From: Capra hircus | Taxonomy: Eukaryota > Chordata > Mammalia > Artiodactyla > Bovidae | Assembly: GCF_001704415.2 (NCBI RefSeq) | Contig: NC_030811.1 | Location: forward strand, 620,001-684,000 | DNA length: 64,000 nt | Reading direction: 5' to 3' | Shown here: piece by piece, positions 54,206 through 64,000 of the stretch | Layout of the letters: every line of letters starts with the position of its first letter | Position numbering within the stretch: the stretch's first letter is position 1 | The notes under the pieces: model-generated | What the model saw: only the letters and a program-made list of their open reading frames with translations | The model's database searches: none | What the model was told of the DNA's origin: nothing | Made by a program: the position numbers and the translations under genes

Positions 54206-56889
54206 AGATTTAGAAGCTCTGAGGTTTATTTTTCTTCCGCCAGAAGGGAAGTTTCTCTGTCCGCTCAGCTCACCTTGTCTTACCTCCTCCCCTTGCTTGG
54301 GGGGCCCCGTGGTGGTGCTCAGCGGTGCCTCTGGGTGGGGGCGCAGGGGGCTCACGGGTCCTGAGCAGCCGTGTTCCCAGCCCAGCCCGTCCTGCAGGCA
54401 ACAGCCACCACATCACCCCACACACCAGCACCTCTGCCTGCTGGGCCCTCCTGCCCCTGCACCGGGAAGATTCTGGAATCCTGGGAGATTGCTCCAGGCC
54501 TTGTCTTACCTGCTCTTGCCTTTCTCTTCTGAATCCCGTGTGCCCGGGACTCCCTCACTTTGCCCCCTCACCCAGGCCGCGGGCACCGGCCACAGTGGTG
54601 TCTGGAGGTGTTGGGCGGTGGGTGGGGGAGCAGGCGGGCGGTGGAAGCAACGCCGGTAAATGATACTCCGTCGTGAGGAGCTTCGTTGCCGCACTTCACA
54701 ATCACACTTCGTAATTCCACCTTTTCCAGTGTTAGGTAATTAGGTTATAATGAACACCATTAGAGTAATTACACCGTTTGGAAGGCTCACCCAGTAAGCC
54801 ACGAGAAATTGCTTTGAAAAACAAGAAACTTTATCTGATGAAAATTACATTTGAAGAATTTCAATTCTAAGGGGCCAATTCACCAAAGTAAGAAATCCAG
54901 AGTGACGTTTATTTTACCCCAGCAGGCCCCAGAAGGGGGCCCTTGTGTTCTCTAGAGAAATGCTTCAGCCCCGGTTTCGCCCTGTTTGCCGCCGCGCAGT
55001 CCCTGCGGGGCCGAGTGCAGACCTAGCCCGGTGCTCGGGGCTGGGTTCCCCCGGGCGCCCCAGTGGGCGTGTCCGAGAAGCCGGGCTGCCCCGCGGTCTT
55101 CCAGGTGGGAGTTGGGGCCCGTGTGCCGTTCTGAGTTTATAGCTTGTTGGGTGTTAGGTGTCTCGAGTGCCTACAGGGTTTTCGAAGTCGGGTGTTCGGG
55201 CTGAAAGTAGACCCGGGGAGGGAGGCGGACGTGGCTGCGGTCGCCTCTTGTGCAGCCTCTGCCGCACCCGGCCCTGCGCCCGCCTGCCCCTTGCTGCTTT
55301 CTGGGAAAAGTCAGAGTCGGACCACGGCTCCTCTGGGTACAGGGGCCCGTCTTTTTAGGCGGTCCTGGGGTGGAGAGAGGGAGGCAGTGCCGTGGACGCT
55401 GTCTGGTGACCCCTCCCTCCTGGAGGGTAGGGGCGTCTGCCCCACCAGGGGACAAGGGACGGTCAGACATGCGGACAGGCTGCCCGCTGTGTCCTGATCA
55501 CTGCCCCCCCCCCAACAAAGGAGTTACTTCCCAGTTGCACGCAGGGGCTGCATGGGGGCGACCTGGGCCCTACACGAGGCCTGGGAACTTGGTGGGAGAC
55601 GGGTGTGGAGGCCAGGTTGTGGAGGACAGCGTGCAGGTGTGGAGGCCAGCGTGTGGGTTCCTGCTGGAGGCGGTAGGCGGGCAGGGAGGGGTTGGTCCGG
55701 CGCCTGGCGGGGCTCAGGGCTCAGCTTCGTGTCCTGCAGGAACCCTCCTTTCCGCGTCATCGCCACATGGAGGCGTCTGGTGCTTGGGTTGGCTTGCCCG
55801 CAGGGCACGTGCACCTGGGCTGCCGGGTGGGCACTGGGGCAGCCCCAGCCCACGCAGGCTGCGCCCTGGGCCTCTGACCGGGTCAGCAGTGAGGGTCCAG
55901 TCCCTTCCTTTCTTATTTTAGGTTGACGTCTGTGGGTTCTTCAAGCGGACCTGAGGCCCTCCTCATGTCAGGAGCGGCATCCAGGGGGCTGGACATGGGG
56001 GCCACTTCCTGCCTCCTCCTGCCCGCAGGACTGATATGCAGACAGACTCCTTCATTTGCCCACTTTCATCTGCTCTTCCCAGGAGGAGCCGTGGGTCCTT
56101 CTTGTCTCAGCCTCCTGGGGCCAGCGCCCTTGGTGGTGCCCTCAGGGTGCCCCCATGTAGCCCCCAGTGTCTGTCCTCCAGTTCTGCCCACCGTGGGCAC
56201 ACCAGCCAGGCCGCTGCCCTTGGTCAGAAGCCACTCCACACCAACCCCCTTCCCCGGGGCATGTCCCCTCCCTGGCCCCTCACCACCCCCCTGGTGGGGC
56301 ATTGTCCCCGAGACGCCATCCCACACCCATGTGGCCCTGGGAGTGTCCACCTGCTAAACCCTCGTAGCTGCCCAAGTGGGGCTGCTGTCTGTCCGTGCGC
56401 CCAGGGTGGTGGGAGAGCACTGTCTGAGGGTGTCCCTGTTCACGAGGCTGGCTTTGTGTGGGCTGCAGCTCCTCGCCCTCACTGACCGCTGGGGCCCCTG
56501 GCCCAGCCTGGGGCAGCGTGATCCCATGGAGAGGCCTCCTTTCCACCCCCGCCCCCGTCCACCCACGGCGCCCCAGTGACTCTCTGCCTTCGTGGGGGCC
56601 TCAGGAGCATCGACACCAAGCGTCCACACTGGAAGGCCCACGTCCTGTGGGGGTTACGGGGTTCCTGTCATATGCCGAGCCAGTTTAGCCCCTGGTTTGG
56701 TGATTTCAGTTAGAGGAAGAGCAGGGGCTGTCCTGCTCAGGTGGGGGCCCTTCCCGGAGCTGGGCCACCCCGTGATGGGGCTCCAATAGCCAGCGTCTCA
56801 GAGGAGGTCCTTTGGAGCAGGACCTAGCTTCCAGGAGAGGCTGAGGAATGGCCAGGAGAGGGGCATCTTCAGAGACCGCAGGCCCTGGT
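54206..56889. other. Unique sequence, no gene recognised
   Basis: GC-rich except 54700-54905. CpG-rich near 54970-55130 without an exon. The 223-codon frame at 55250-55921 is glycine/proline/arginine-rich with overlapping antisense frames and no known domain. Confidence 0.4.
54700..54905. promoter_or_regulatory. AT-rich island with homeobox-type motifs, candidate CNE
   Basis: Several TAATTA-type cores within 100 bp (GTAATTAGG near 54737, AGAGTAATTACACC near 54762) plus GGCCAATTC (inverted CCAAT-like) near 54874. Not a recognised repeat. Function is inferred only. Confidence 0.28.
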
Positions 56890-57390
56890 GCACCGGTGTC
56901 GCTGAGTCGCAGCCGGTCTGCTCCCCACACAGCAGGCCAGTGAGCCTGACAGATGAGGGGTTAGGCAACAAGCACGCGCTGGCTGGCTGAGAAGACGGCA
57001 GACTGATGTCTCAAGATGACCATCTTACTGGGGCCTGGATGCCAGGCCCTTTTATAGATCAGAGATGGGGGAGGAGGGGAGACAAAGGGGGGCACCACTA
57101 ATCTCGCTGGCATCGCTCGAATGGCATGCGTGGGCAGCGGCGTTGATTCCTTCTTTCACGTCACCTGCAAGCGGACAGGGTTCTGAACAGGGGTGCTTTG
57201 GTTTAACAGTCAGGCCGAGGGCAGGATTCTCTGAGGCAGGCCATTCTGTGTGATTGTAGTAATGGAGGCTATGAAAAGCAAGTCAGCACGGCAGCTGCGA
57301 CACGGAGGCAGAACTGGGTTTCCTGCGGCGGCACCCCCGCCCAGGAGCTTTTCAGGAGCAGGATTGCCGCCTGGGTGGTGCCTCTGTTGT
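56890..57390 (-). mobile_element. LTR-like fragment with TATA box (tentative)
   Basis: The minus strand has TCTATAAAAGGGCCTGGCAT (57060-57041), a good TATA box. CAGTAAGATGGTCATCTTGA, ACATCAGTCTGCCGTCTTCT and GTTGCCTAACCCC follow downstream. This order looks like the promoter/R region of a class I ERV LTR. No TG/CA ends or target duplication could be fixed. Confidence 0.28.
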
Positions 57391-60300
57391 TGAGGAGCAG
57401 CAGCTACGGGTCGGGGCCTTTGGAATAAGAAGCGTTTGTTTCAGCTTGTAACTGGCGGCGTCGCACCTGAGCTTTAGAGCACCGCGGCTGCGCTCAAAGC
57501 CTTCCAGCGCGGGAGTGGCAGCCAGTCTGCTGCTGGAACGTTCCGCCCCACGCACTTCGTGTTTGTGATGAGCGGTCTGCACCGCGAGCGTGGAGGCTGG
57601 GGCAGCATGTGGTGCGGGCAGCGAGGCGCCGCCGCGGCTTTCCGGCTGCCTTCCTCCGGTGTTTCGCAGTCTCCCCTGCCTTGGGTTCGGACGCTGCACA
57701 GGCAGGTCCCCTGTTGGCCCTGGCGCTGTGCTCCGTGAGGGTGTCTGGGACACAGCAGGTGGGGAGTGGCGAGGGGGGGACAGGCCCTCCCATGGAGGGA
57801 AGCAGGGCGTCCGCAGCTGCAGAGGCCGCCGGCTGCACCCGGTGGAGGGCGGGCCAACCCCGAAGACACTCCGACTCGGTGGAGTCCTGCCTCAGACGGG
57901 GCGGCCGGGCTGTGTCTCTGAGCCCTGAGCCTCACTTCATCTGAGTCATCTTTCTCAGGGCCAGGGAGGAAGGCCCAGCAGTCCGGGTCCCCACCCCACT
58001 CCACAGGGAGGGGTTCCTGCTCTCACCCCCCAGCCTTTCCAGCTGTTGGCTCCACTTTGCACTTTTTTTTGAAGGCAAGTCCATTTTCCATGAAGCAGAT
58101 TAGTTTGATTTGACTTTTCCTTGTTCCCTGCCTCCAAATAGCTTCTCAGGGAGGACACACCCCTGTTTCTCCGGAGCTGTGAGCGCTCCGTGGGCTGAGC
58201 TGAGCTGAGCTGTGGGGCCCATCAGAGAAACGGGGAGAGGCTTGGGGCAAGCGATGCGTGGGTGTCCAGCTGGACTGTGGTTGCACACTTTTCAGTGCAT
58301 CCGGCAGGTGGGTGATGGGGGCGATGGCCGTGATGACGATGAGTCTGAATGGAAGTGGCTGAGACTTGAATGATTAGAGTTATGACCCTCTTGGGCTGGC
58401 TCCATCTGGTCTTGGGCGGGGACCGTGAGTGTAAAGACGTAGTGTCGTTTCCCAGCCCCTGGACGGCAAGCTGGCTCCACCCCTGCAGGAGGCAGGCTGA
58501 TTTCCAGGCTGCGCTGCTTTGACCGAAGCCCAGCCCAGGCCCTCCTGTGTCTGGGCTGTATCTGTGCAAACTTCGACCCTTGCCTGAAGACCGCTGATTC
58601 GCACCTGTTCTCTCCCTAGTGGCCCTGCTTGTGAAAATGAAGAGGACGTGGCGGGGAGGCAGGGGAAAAAGAGGGAAGGACGGGTTTCCACCTGGCGGCC
58701 TCTGTCCTGGGGGCTGTCAGGCGTCTGACGGAGGGACAGACCGCCACGTCCCTCAGGCCTCTGGGGAGGCCAGGGCCCTGCTCTGCAGCCAGACCAGAGT
58801 CGGGTTTGTGAAGACAGCATCCCTTCATTTTCAGTGTTTTCTCCTGTGTCCGTGTCACAGGGCCTGCTATTTTGAACTCACTCACCGAGCGGAGTGTCTG
58901 TCACGGGTTCAGAAGCAGCGCTGAGGGTGTTCACGTTTGCTCCCGTATCTGGCGGGGCCGTGGGCCCTCCCCTGCTCAGTGACAGAGAGCTGGGGCAGGT
59001 GCCCCCAAGTCTCCCTCCTGATGGACTTGCGCTGAGGAGCTTCAAGCCCAAGAAACAGAGTTCTGTAGCCAAGGGCTCAAGCTTTACTTCTCGTGGTCAA
59101 TGAACACAGCCATGTGTCATCCACGAGTTTCCTCGTGTGCGTGCTGATTCCAGAAACAGCTCCGTGAACAGTCGTGTGTTGGGTTTGACTTGTGAGGAGT
59201 CACTGACTGTATGTGGGCCAGGCCGGGGTGTCAGCGGGTCCTCGCCGGCGTTGCCCGCGTTCACCTTGTGTTCCTGTGGTTTCTGGCCCACGTGTGGGCA
59301 GCGTCACCGTCAGCCGCTCCTTCTCCTGTTGGATTGAGACCCTGGCCTCAGGTTCTGTGTCCCCTGGAGACCCACCACGGCCGAGCCCAGCGCCGGGGGT
59401 TGGAGTGATGCTGAGTTTGGCAGGATCTTGTGAGCTGCAGTCTGCTCTTACCAAAGCAAGTGTTAGGTCTCCACTTCTGAGTTAGCAGACTGCTTTCCAG
59501 AGCAGTGTCGGCCCAGATGACATTGGGTGGGCCTCGGGAGTCCCCACGCCCACAGCCCCACTGGTACCGCCATCCTGCGTCCACATCTGCGTCTGTGTGG
59601 ACACGCAGCATCATGGTTTGTCAGAACCAGAACGAAGAAGAGGGTGAGACCCAGTGTGGGCCCTGGGCTGCACGGTGTCTGTCTGTGCCCTGGTCCACCG
59701 CTCGCGGCTCTTGAAACCTTGGAGTCTCCAAGGGGCGAGTAAGAGCTCTTGTGCGCTGATGCGGCGTCTGGTGTCTAGGGCCCGGGATGGGGGCAGGGTG
59801 GGGCTGCTCCCCAGAAAGACCAGGCACGGATTGAGGGCTGGGCTCAGCACGCGCCACCCTTGCTGGGACTTCCAGGGGGGAGAGGGGCTGCACGGGGGAC
59901 CAGGGCCAACGGCCAGTGAGTTGACCACAGTCACGCCTTTGTGATGGAACCTCCATAAACCGTGTAAAGGACTGCAACGAGCTTTGGGCCGTGAGTGCGA
60001 GCAGGGCTGGGAATGGTGCCCCGAGGGTGTGGAGCTCTGCCCCTCCCACACCGGGCATCCCCCTCCCCCAGTGGTTCCCGAACTGTGTCCATGGGCCGTG
60101 TGGGCAGGTTACCAGCCCTGTGGTGGCAGGCGTGGGGGTCAGAGGGGGTTGTGGGGACCCCGGTTTGTAGCTGGGACTGGGGCTGGCATCTGAAGCCGGG
60201 CAGCCTCGTGGGACAGAGCCGTGACCTGGGGGTCTGCTCGAACTCCAGTGCGAGTGTCAGACGTGGGTTAGGTCCTAGGACACCTAGTCTGTGTCGGGGT

Positions 60301-60721
60301 CGGGGGACTGGGCGTTGGGGGAGCCTCAGGCTGTGCTTGCTGCCGCGAATGAAGACCTGGACTTGTGTGCGTTAAGTGCAGATTGCTCACTAATGGGCAC
60401 GATCCTCACCTGCTTGGTCTGGGAGAGTATGACAAACACAAGGGAGCCACTTTGTTGGTGCACACAGGTCGACACCGACACCCGGGAGGAGGGCAGGGCC
60501 AGGGTGGAGGTGGCCATCCCGGAAGAGCCCATTCTTGGGTTTTTGTGGCCAGCTTAGTATTAGATACTGTTGGGGGGAAATAAAACATGCTCATGAAACC
60601 GTAATGAAGTGTTAGCCAGCTGGGGGCAAGTAGAAACTGCGGGTGAGGGGGCCCAGAACAGCAGTTGCGAGCGTCTGGTCTGCAGGCTGGCCTCTGGCTC
60701 TAGCATTTGCGTGAGGGTAAT
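57391..60721. other. Unique GC-rich sequence, no gene recognised
   Basis: Single-copy DNA with overlapping short open frames on both strands. CpG-moderate at 57470-57670. A GAGCT-type short repeat at 58190-58212 is too small to classify. Confidence 0.45.
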
Positions 60722-60808
60722 CCCCTCGAAACACATCCCCTGGAGCACATCTCCCTGAAACACACCCCCTGAAACACATCCCCTGGAGCACATCCCCCTG
60801 AAAGCACC
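60722..60808. repeat. Short tandem repeat, about 30-bp unit
   Basis: CCCCTGGAGCACATC and CCCTGAAACACA alternate across about 85 bp: roughly two and a half copies of a 30-bp compound unit. The minus strand gives GGVFQGD-type open frames. Confidence 0.8.
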
Positions 60809-62694
60809 CCTCCCCCCCCCGCCCGCTGCACCTGTGGTTCCCACCACATGAGGCTCAGCCCCTGGGCTGGACGGGCACCACCTCCCATGGGCAGAGGGTG
60901 ACAGTAAGTCCTGAGCCTGAGTGAGCGTTTGCTCCAGGGCCCAGGCTGGATTGCATCTCAAGGACACATCTGAGCGGACTGTGGGCAGCAGACCCTGATG
61001 GTATCTGAGGGGCCCCGGGTGGTCGTCCCACCAGATGGGAAAGGATGAGCTGGAAGGAGGGGCTGCCCTGGGAACAGAGAGCCGTGCAGGCCCAGACCCC
61101 ATGGAGCAGGGCCCACCACCCTGCCCGGCAAGTGCAGGCAGAGCCTCTGTCCAGTCTGGGGACAGAGGTTCATGATCTGGGCCGCTCAAAGCACACTTGA
61201 CTTTGGGAACAGGCTGTGACAGGAACAATTGATTCAGGTTTTCAGGAGAACAGCCTCAAGTTTCCTTCAGTTCAGAGGAGGTATAACCCTGCGCCTGCCT
61301 GTCTTGGGCACAAGGACAAGGAAGGGGGGACAGGGTGAGAGGCCTCCTGGGGAGCTGGGGAACTCAGCGTCTCCCCAGCATGGCGGGGACCACTCTTGGT
61401 TTGGCCAGTGTGCCCTGAATTAAAAAGAATGTTTTCTGAAACTTGGAATTTAAAGAGGAGGTGATTGGCATTCTAATCACTGAGAAAAATGATGTTATGG
61501 TCTCAATTATCTGATTTTAAGTTAACCAGTACATTGTATGTTTGCCCAGGTGATTTGGGCCTTTGAATTTGATTACTGCCGAACAGCTCTTGTTGGTTGT
61601 AATGCCACAAGAAATAAAAACAGAAGTCAATGCTACTTTGGTAGTTTTGTGTTAACTTTTAAATCCCTTCAAAGCTGAACTTCCATCAGAGCAAATTTTC
61701 ATGACTGCAATTAAGAAAATTTCCCTGGGCCTGTTGCTTTAATTATAATGGATGAAACAGAATTGGCTGGAGTTCTGGTCTCCTGAGCTGCTCCCAGAAC
61801 CTCATATCAAAGCAGCTTTTGTCACACGGGACTCGAAGAGTGGAGGCCTCCGAAGAGTCCAGGTTCTTGTCCATGGTTCCAGAAGGGATGAGTCATCTGC
61901 TCGTTATCAGCGTCCCCAGGGCACTGGGACTGGGGACAGAAAGCTCGGAGGAGGGCTGCGTCTGGTGGGACTTTCCCGTGAGCTCTGCTCAGGCCTGCGC
62001 GGCTTGTCCCCGATGACCGTTGCTTCAGGGCTGTGCTTCTGGTGCCTTGTGCATGCAGGCGCGCTCCAGAGTTGAATATCACCATTTTTCCTTAAATGAA
62101 ATGTATCCTAAACCTACAGAGTTTGCGGTGATTTTGGACGAGGTGAAGGTTGTTCTTGCCCAGGAGCCCTCAGGGGCTGACGGGCCTCAGGGGGTCTCCG
62201 AGACCCAGAGCCTGTGGGCGTGCTCCTCGCTCTCGGGCAGAAGCCTCTGCACGCCGGAGCCCCGCCACCCCGCAGACGATGGCGAGGGCGCGGCCTTGAG
62301 GCGGCACCGCTGCTGCCGCTGCCGCACTAGCCGTCTCTGCTGCCCGTGGCCCCTGCAGCTGGGTCCCTTCCCGTGCCGTCTCCAGTGTGTGCGGCCGGAG
62401 GCCCTTCCTGGTCCCCGGTGGCCTCAGGCCCTCTGAAGCCACGGACTGCTCGCTGTGGAAGCTGTGGCGGTGCAGACCCTAGTGGCCTTCCACGCCGCCT
62501 CCCACGCCGCCCTCGGGGCTTTCGGTGGACAGAGGCGTGTCCAACGAGGGCGGATGAGGAGGGCAGGAGGCAGGCAGGTGGCTCCCGCGGTCACTGTGCA
62601 GGACATTTGAGGCTGGTCAGTGCTGGGGACACAGGGTCCTGAGAGGGAGTCTTCAGAGTGCACTGTCTGCCGTGGCCTCTTTCTTATCTGTAAG
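60809..62694. other. Unique sequence, no gene recognised
   Basis: GC-rich on the left, the AT-rich island 61410-61760 in the middle, and GC/CpG-rich at 62180-62560. A 138-codon plus-strand frame (62020-62436) with a cysteine/arginine-rich end is not recognised. Confidence 0.4.
61410..61765. promoter_or_regulatory. AT-rich island, candidate conserved non-coding element
   Basis: About 350 bp of AT-rich, non-repetitive DNA in GC-rich flanks. It holds TCTAATCAC, TCAATTATC, AAGTTAACCAG (HNF1-like half site), GCAATTAAG and TTTAATTATAATGG. This motif-rich composition without repeat identity is typical of developmental enhancers. Function not shown. Confidence 0.32.
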
Positions 62695-62696
62695 AG

Positions 62697-62832
62697 TGCT
62701 GCTGCTGCTGCTAAGTCGCTTCAGTCGTGTCCGACTCTGTGCGACCCCATAGACGGCAGCCCACCAGGCTCCCCCATCCCTGGGATTCTCCAGGCAAGAA
62801 CACTGGAGTGGGTTGCCATCGCCTTCTCCCTG
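62697..62832 (-). mobile_element. Bov-A2-type SINE fragment
   Basis: Reverse complement: tail GCTGCTGCTGCTGCTAAGTC, body CGCTTCAGTCGTGTCCGACT, CCATAGACGGCAGCCCACCA, CTCTGTGCGACCCC, CAAGAACACTGGAGTGGGTT, ending at GCCATCGCCTTCTCC. The head is missing, as in half of a Bov-A2 dimer. Confidence 0.93.
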
Positions 62833-63110
62833 TCAGAGCACAGATGTTCTCATTTTAAAACGTCCCAAGTGTTGAAGGTCCTCGACGGAAAGGCACAGCG
62901 CACAGTGAGAGCCTTTGCAGGCGGGGGCTTCTGGCCGGGACGGCTGCTTCCGCGCGCTCAGGCCTTCTGCACTGTAGCATCTCCTGCACTAAAGCACTGC
63001 AGAAGCGTCTCTGCCCATGCCCGTCAGTGCCTCTGCACGCTCCCGGAGGAGGGGACCCGGGCTGGTGAGCCCTGTGCCCACTGCGGCCTGCCCTGCCACC
63101 CGGCCCCTTG
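62833..63110. other. Unique spacer
   Basis: GC-rich single-copy DNA. Nothing recognisable. Confidence 0.35.
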
Positions 63111-63283
63111 CTGCCCCGTCCCCGGGCTCCAGCTCTGGCTCCTGACTGTCGAGTCTGGCTCCCCTGCCCTGTCCCCTGGCTCCGGCTCTGGCTCCTGACT
63201 GACTGTGGAGTCTGGCTCCCCTGCCCCGTCCCCGGGCTCCAGCTCTGGCTCCTGACTGTTGAGTCCGGCTCCCCTGCCCCGCA
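63111..63283. repeat. Tandem repeat, three copies of about 55-58 bp
   Basis: CAGCTCTGGCTCCTGACTG recurs near 63130 and 63240, with a CGGCTCTGGCTCC version between (near 63182). Each copy is preceded by a CCCGTCCCCGGGCTC-like block and followed by GAGTCTGGCTCCCCTGCCC. Confidence 0.85.
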
Positions 63284-63589
63284 AGCGCCTCTCTTGCCCT
63301 CTGTCCTGATGACTCTGTTTAGAGTGTTACCTTGACCTTTGAACTTCAGATTGCATTTCTGACACTCTGACAGGTTTAAAGTCATCTCTTGGACCTCCCG
63401 CAGGATAGTCAGTGTCTGTAAGTCCGTGTAATTAGGAAGAACTGGAGCACGCTGGGCCCAGACTCCCTGTGTCATCCCGGCAGCTCTGGAGGGCTGGGAG
63501 CAGGCTTCGCAAGACGCTCGTATTTAAACCCCAGGGTGCTCAGGTTTCTGTTTTGTTGGTAGGAGTGATGTTATTTACATGGCTGCTGT
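63284..63589. other. Unique sequence
   Basis: No gene or repeat family recognised up to the BovB fragment. Confidence 0.35.
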
Positions 63590-64000
63590 GTCATAGCTTT
63601 TCTTCCAAGGAGCAAGCATCTTTTAATTTCATGGCTGCAGTCACCATCCACATTGATTTTGGAGCCCAAGAAAATAAAATCTGTCAGTGTTTCCACTTTT
63701 TACCCATCTATTTGCCATGAAGAGATGGGACCGGATGCCATGATCTTAGTTTTTTGAATATTGTTTTAAGCCAGCTTTTTCACTCTCCTCTTTTACCTTC
63801 ATCAAGAGGCTCTTTAGTTCCTCTTCACTTTCTGCCGATAAAGTGGTGTCATCTGCGTATCTGAGGTTGTTGATATTTCTCCCAGCAATCTTGATTCCAG
63901 CTTGTGCTTCACCCAGCCCAGCGTTTCTCATGATGTGCTCTGCGTATGAGTTAAATAAACAAGCAGCCTTGACATATCCTTTCCCAGTTTTGAACCAGAC
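63590..64000 (-). mobile_element. LINE BovB fragment, internal ORF2, continues past window
   Basis: The minus strand encodes the BovB reverse-transcriptase region: YADD at 63859-63848, EAQAGIKIAGRNINNLR before it, and the SEEELKSLLMKVKEESEKAG segment after it, all in one frame. Beyond this it is frame-shifted. The usual 3' terminus is missing at the left edge (63590 lies inside ORF2), so this copy has lost its 3' end, unlike the others. The right side continues past the window edge. Confidence 0.95.

Noticed and set aside
58190..58212. Immunoglobulin switch-like GAGCT repeat
   Set aside because: Only three to four GAGCT units over about 22 bp; switch regions span kilobases.
1..64000. Telomeric repeat tracts or satellite DNA
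   Set aside because: No TTAGGG arrays or bovine satellite units seen; the subtelomeric idea rests only on VNTR density and GC content.

Overview
The window is nuclear DNA from a ruminant, most likely a bovid. It carries LINE BovB (RTE clade) copies, tRNA-headed Bov-tA/BovA SINEs including a Bov-A2 dimer, CHR-family SINEs, an L1-BT 3' end and a complete betaretrovirus-like (ERVK/BTLTR1-type) solo LTR. Old mammal-wide relics (L1M/HAL1-like, MIR, L2) lie underneath. No protein-coding exon, rRNA, true tRNA gene or prokaryotic feature could be supported. Most long open frames sit in stop-poor tandem repeats or GC-rich DNA.

Layout. 1-5.6 kb is mostly unique GC-rich DNA with a short VNTR and a MIR relic. 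5.6-9.0 kb holds a 1.25-kb array of 12-bp units, MIR/L2 relics and a 59-bp VNTR. 9.4-13.4 kb holds a BovB 3' fragment, an LTR-like fragment, and a SINE split by a 1,620-bp solo LTR with a 6-bp target duplication. 14.7-20.3 kb holds a 30-bp VNTR, L1 relics, a CHR SINE and a 0.58-kb CA-rich array. 20.36-22.48 kb is a 5'-truncated BovB with a dead reverse transcriptase and clear target duplications. 22.9-27.3 kb holds SINEs and two oppositely oriented BovB 3' ends. 27.9-28.7 kb holds a 33-bp VNTR and a TG/CG tract. 28.7-46.4 kb is mainly unique GC-rich DNA with AT-rich islands, a CpG island (about 39 kb), two SINEs and a 64-bp VNTR. 46.4-49.2 kb is an old L1 with most of ORF2 missing. 49.2-54.2 kb holds CpG-rich DNA and a dense SINE cluster. 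54.2-64 kb is mostly unique, with AT-rich islands, small tandem repeats, and a BovB fragment running off the right edge.

Interpretation. High GC, many minisatellites of unrelated unit lengths and an absence of recognisable exons fit a subtelomeric or otherwise recombination-rich intergenic or intronic region (inference). The most testable observations are the nested SINE/solo-LTR insertion, the target-site duplications, the VNTR cluster, the CpG islands, and several AT-rich non-repeat islands that could be conserved regulatory elements. No new multi-gene biological system was found.
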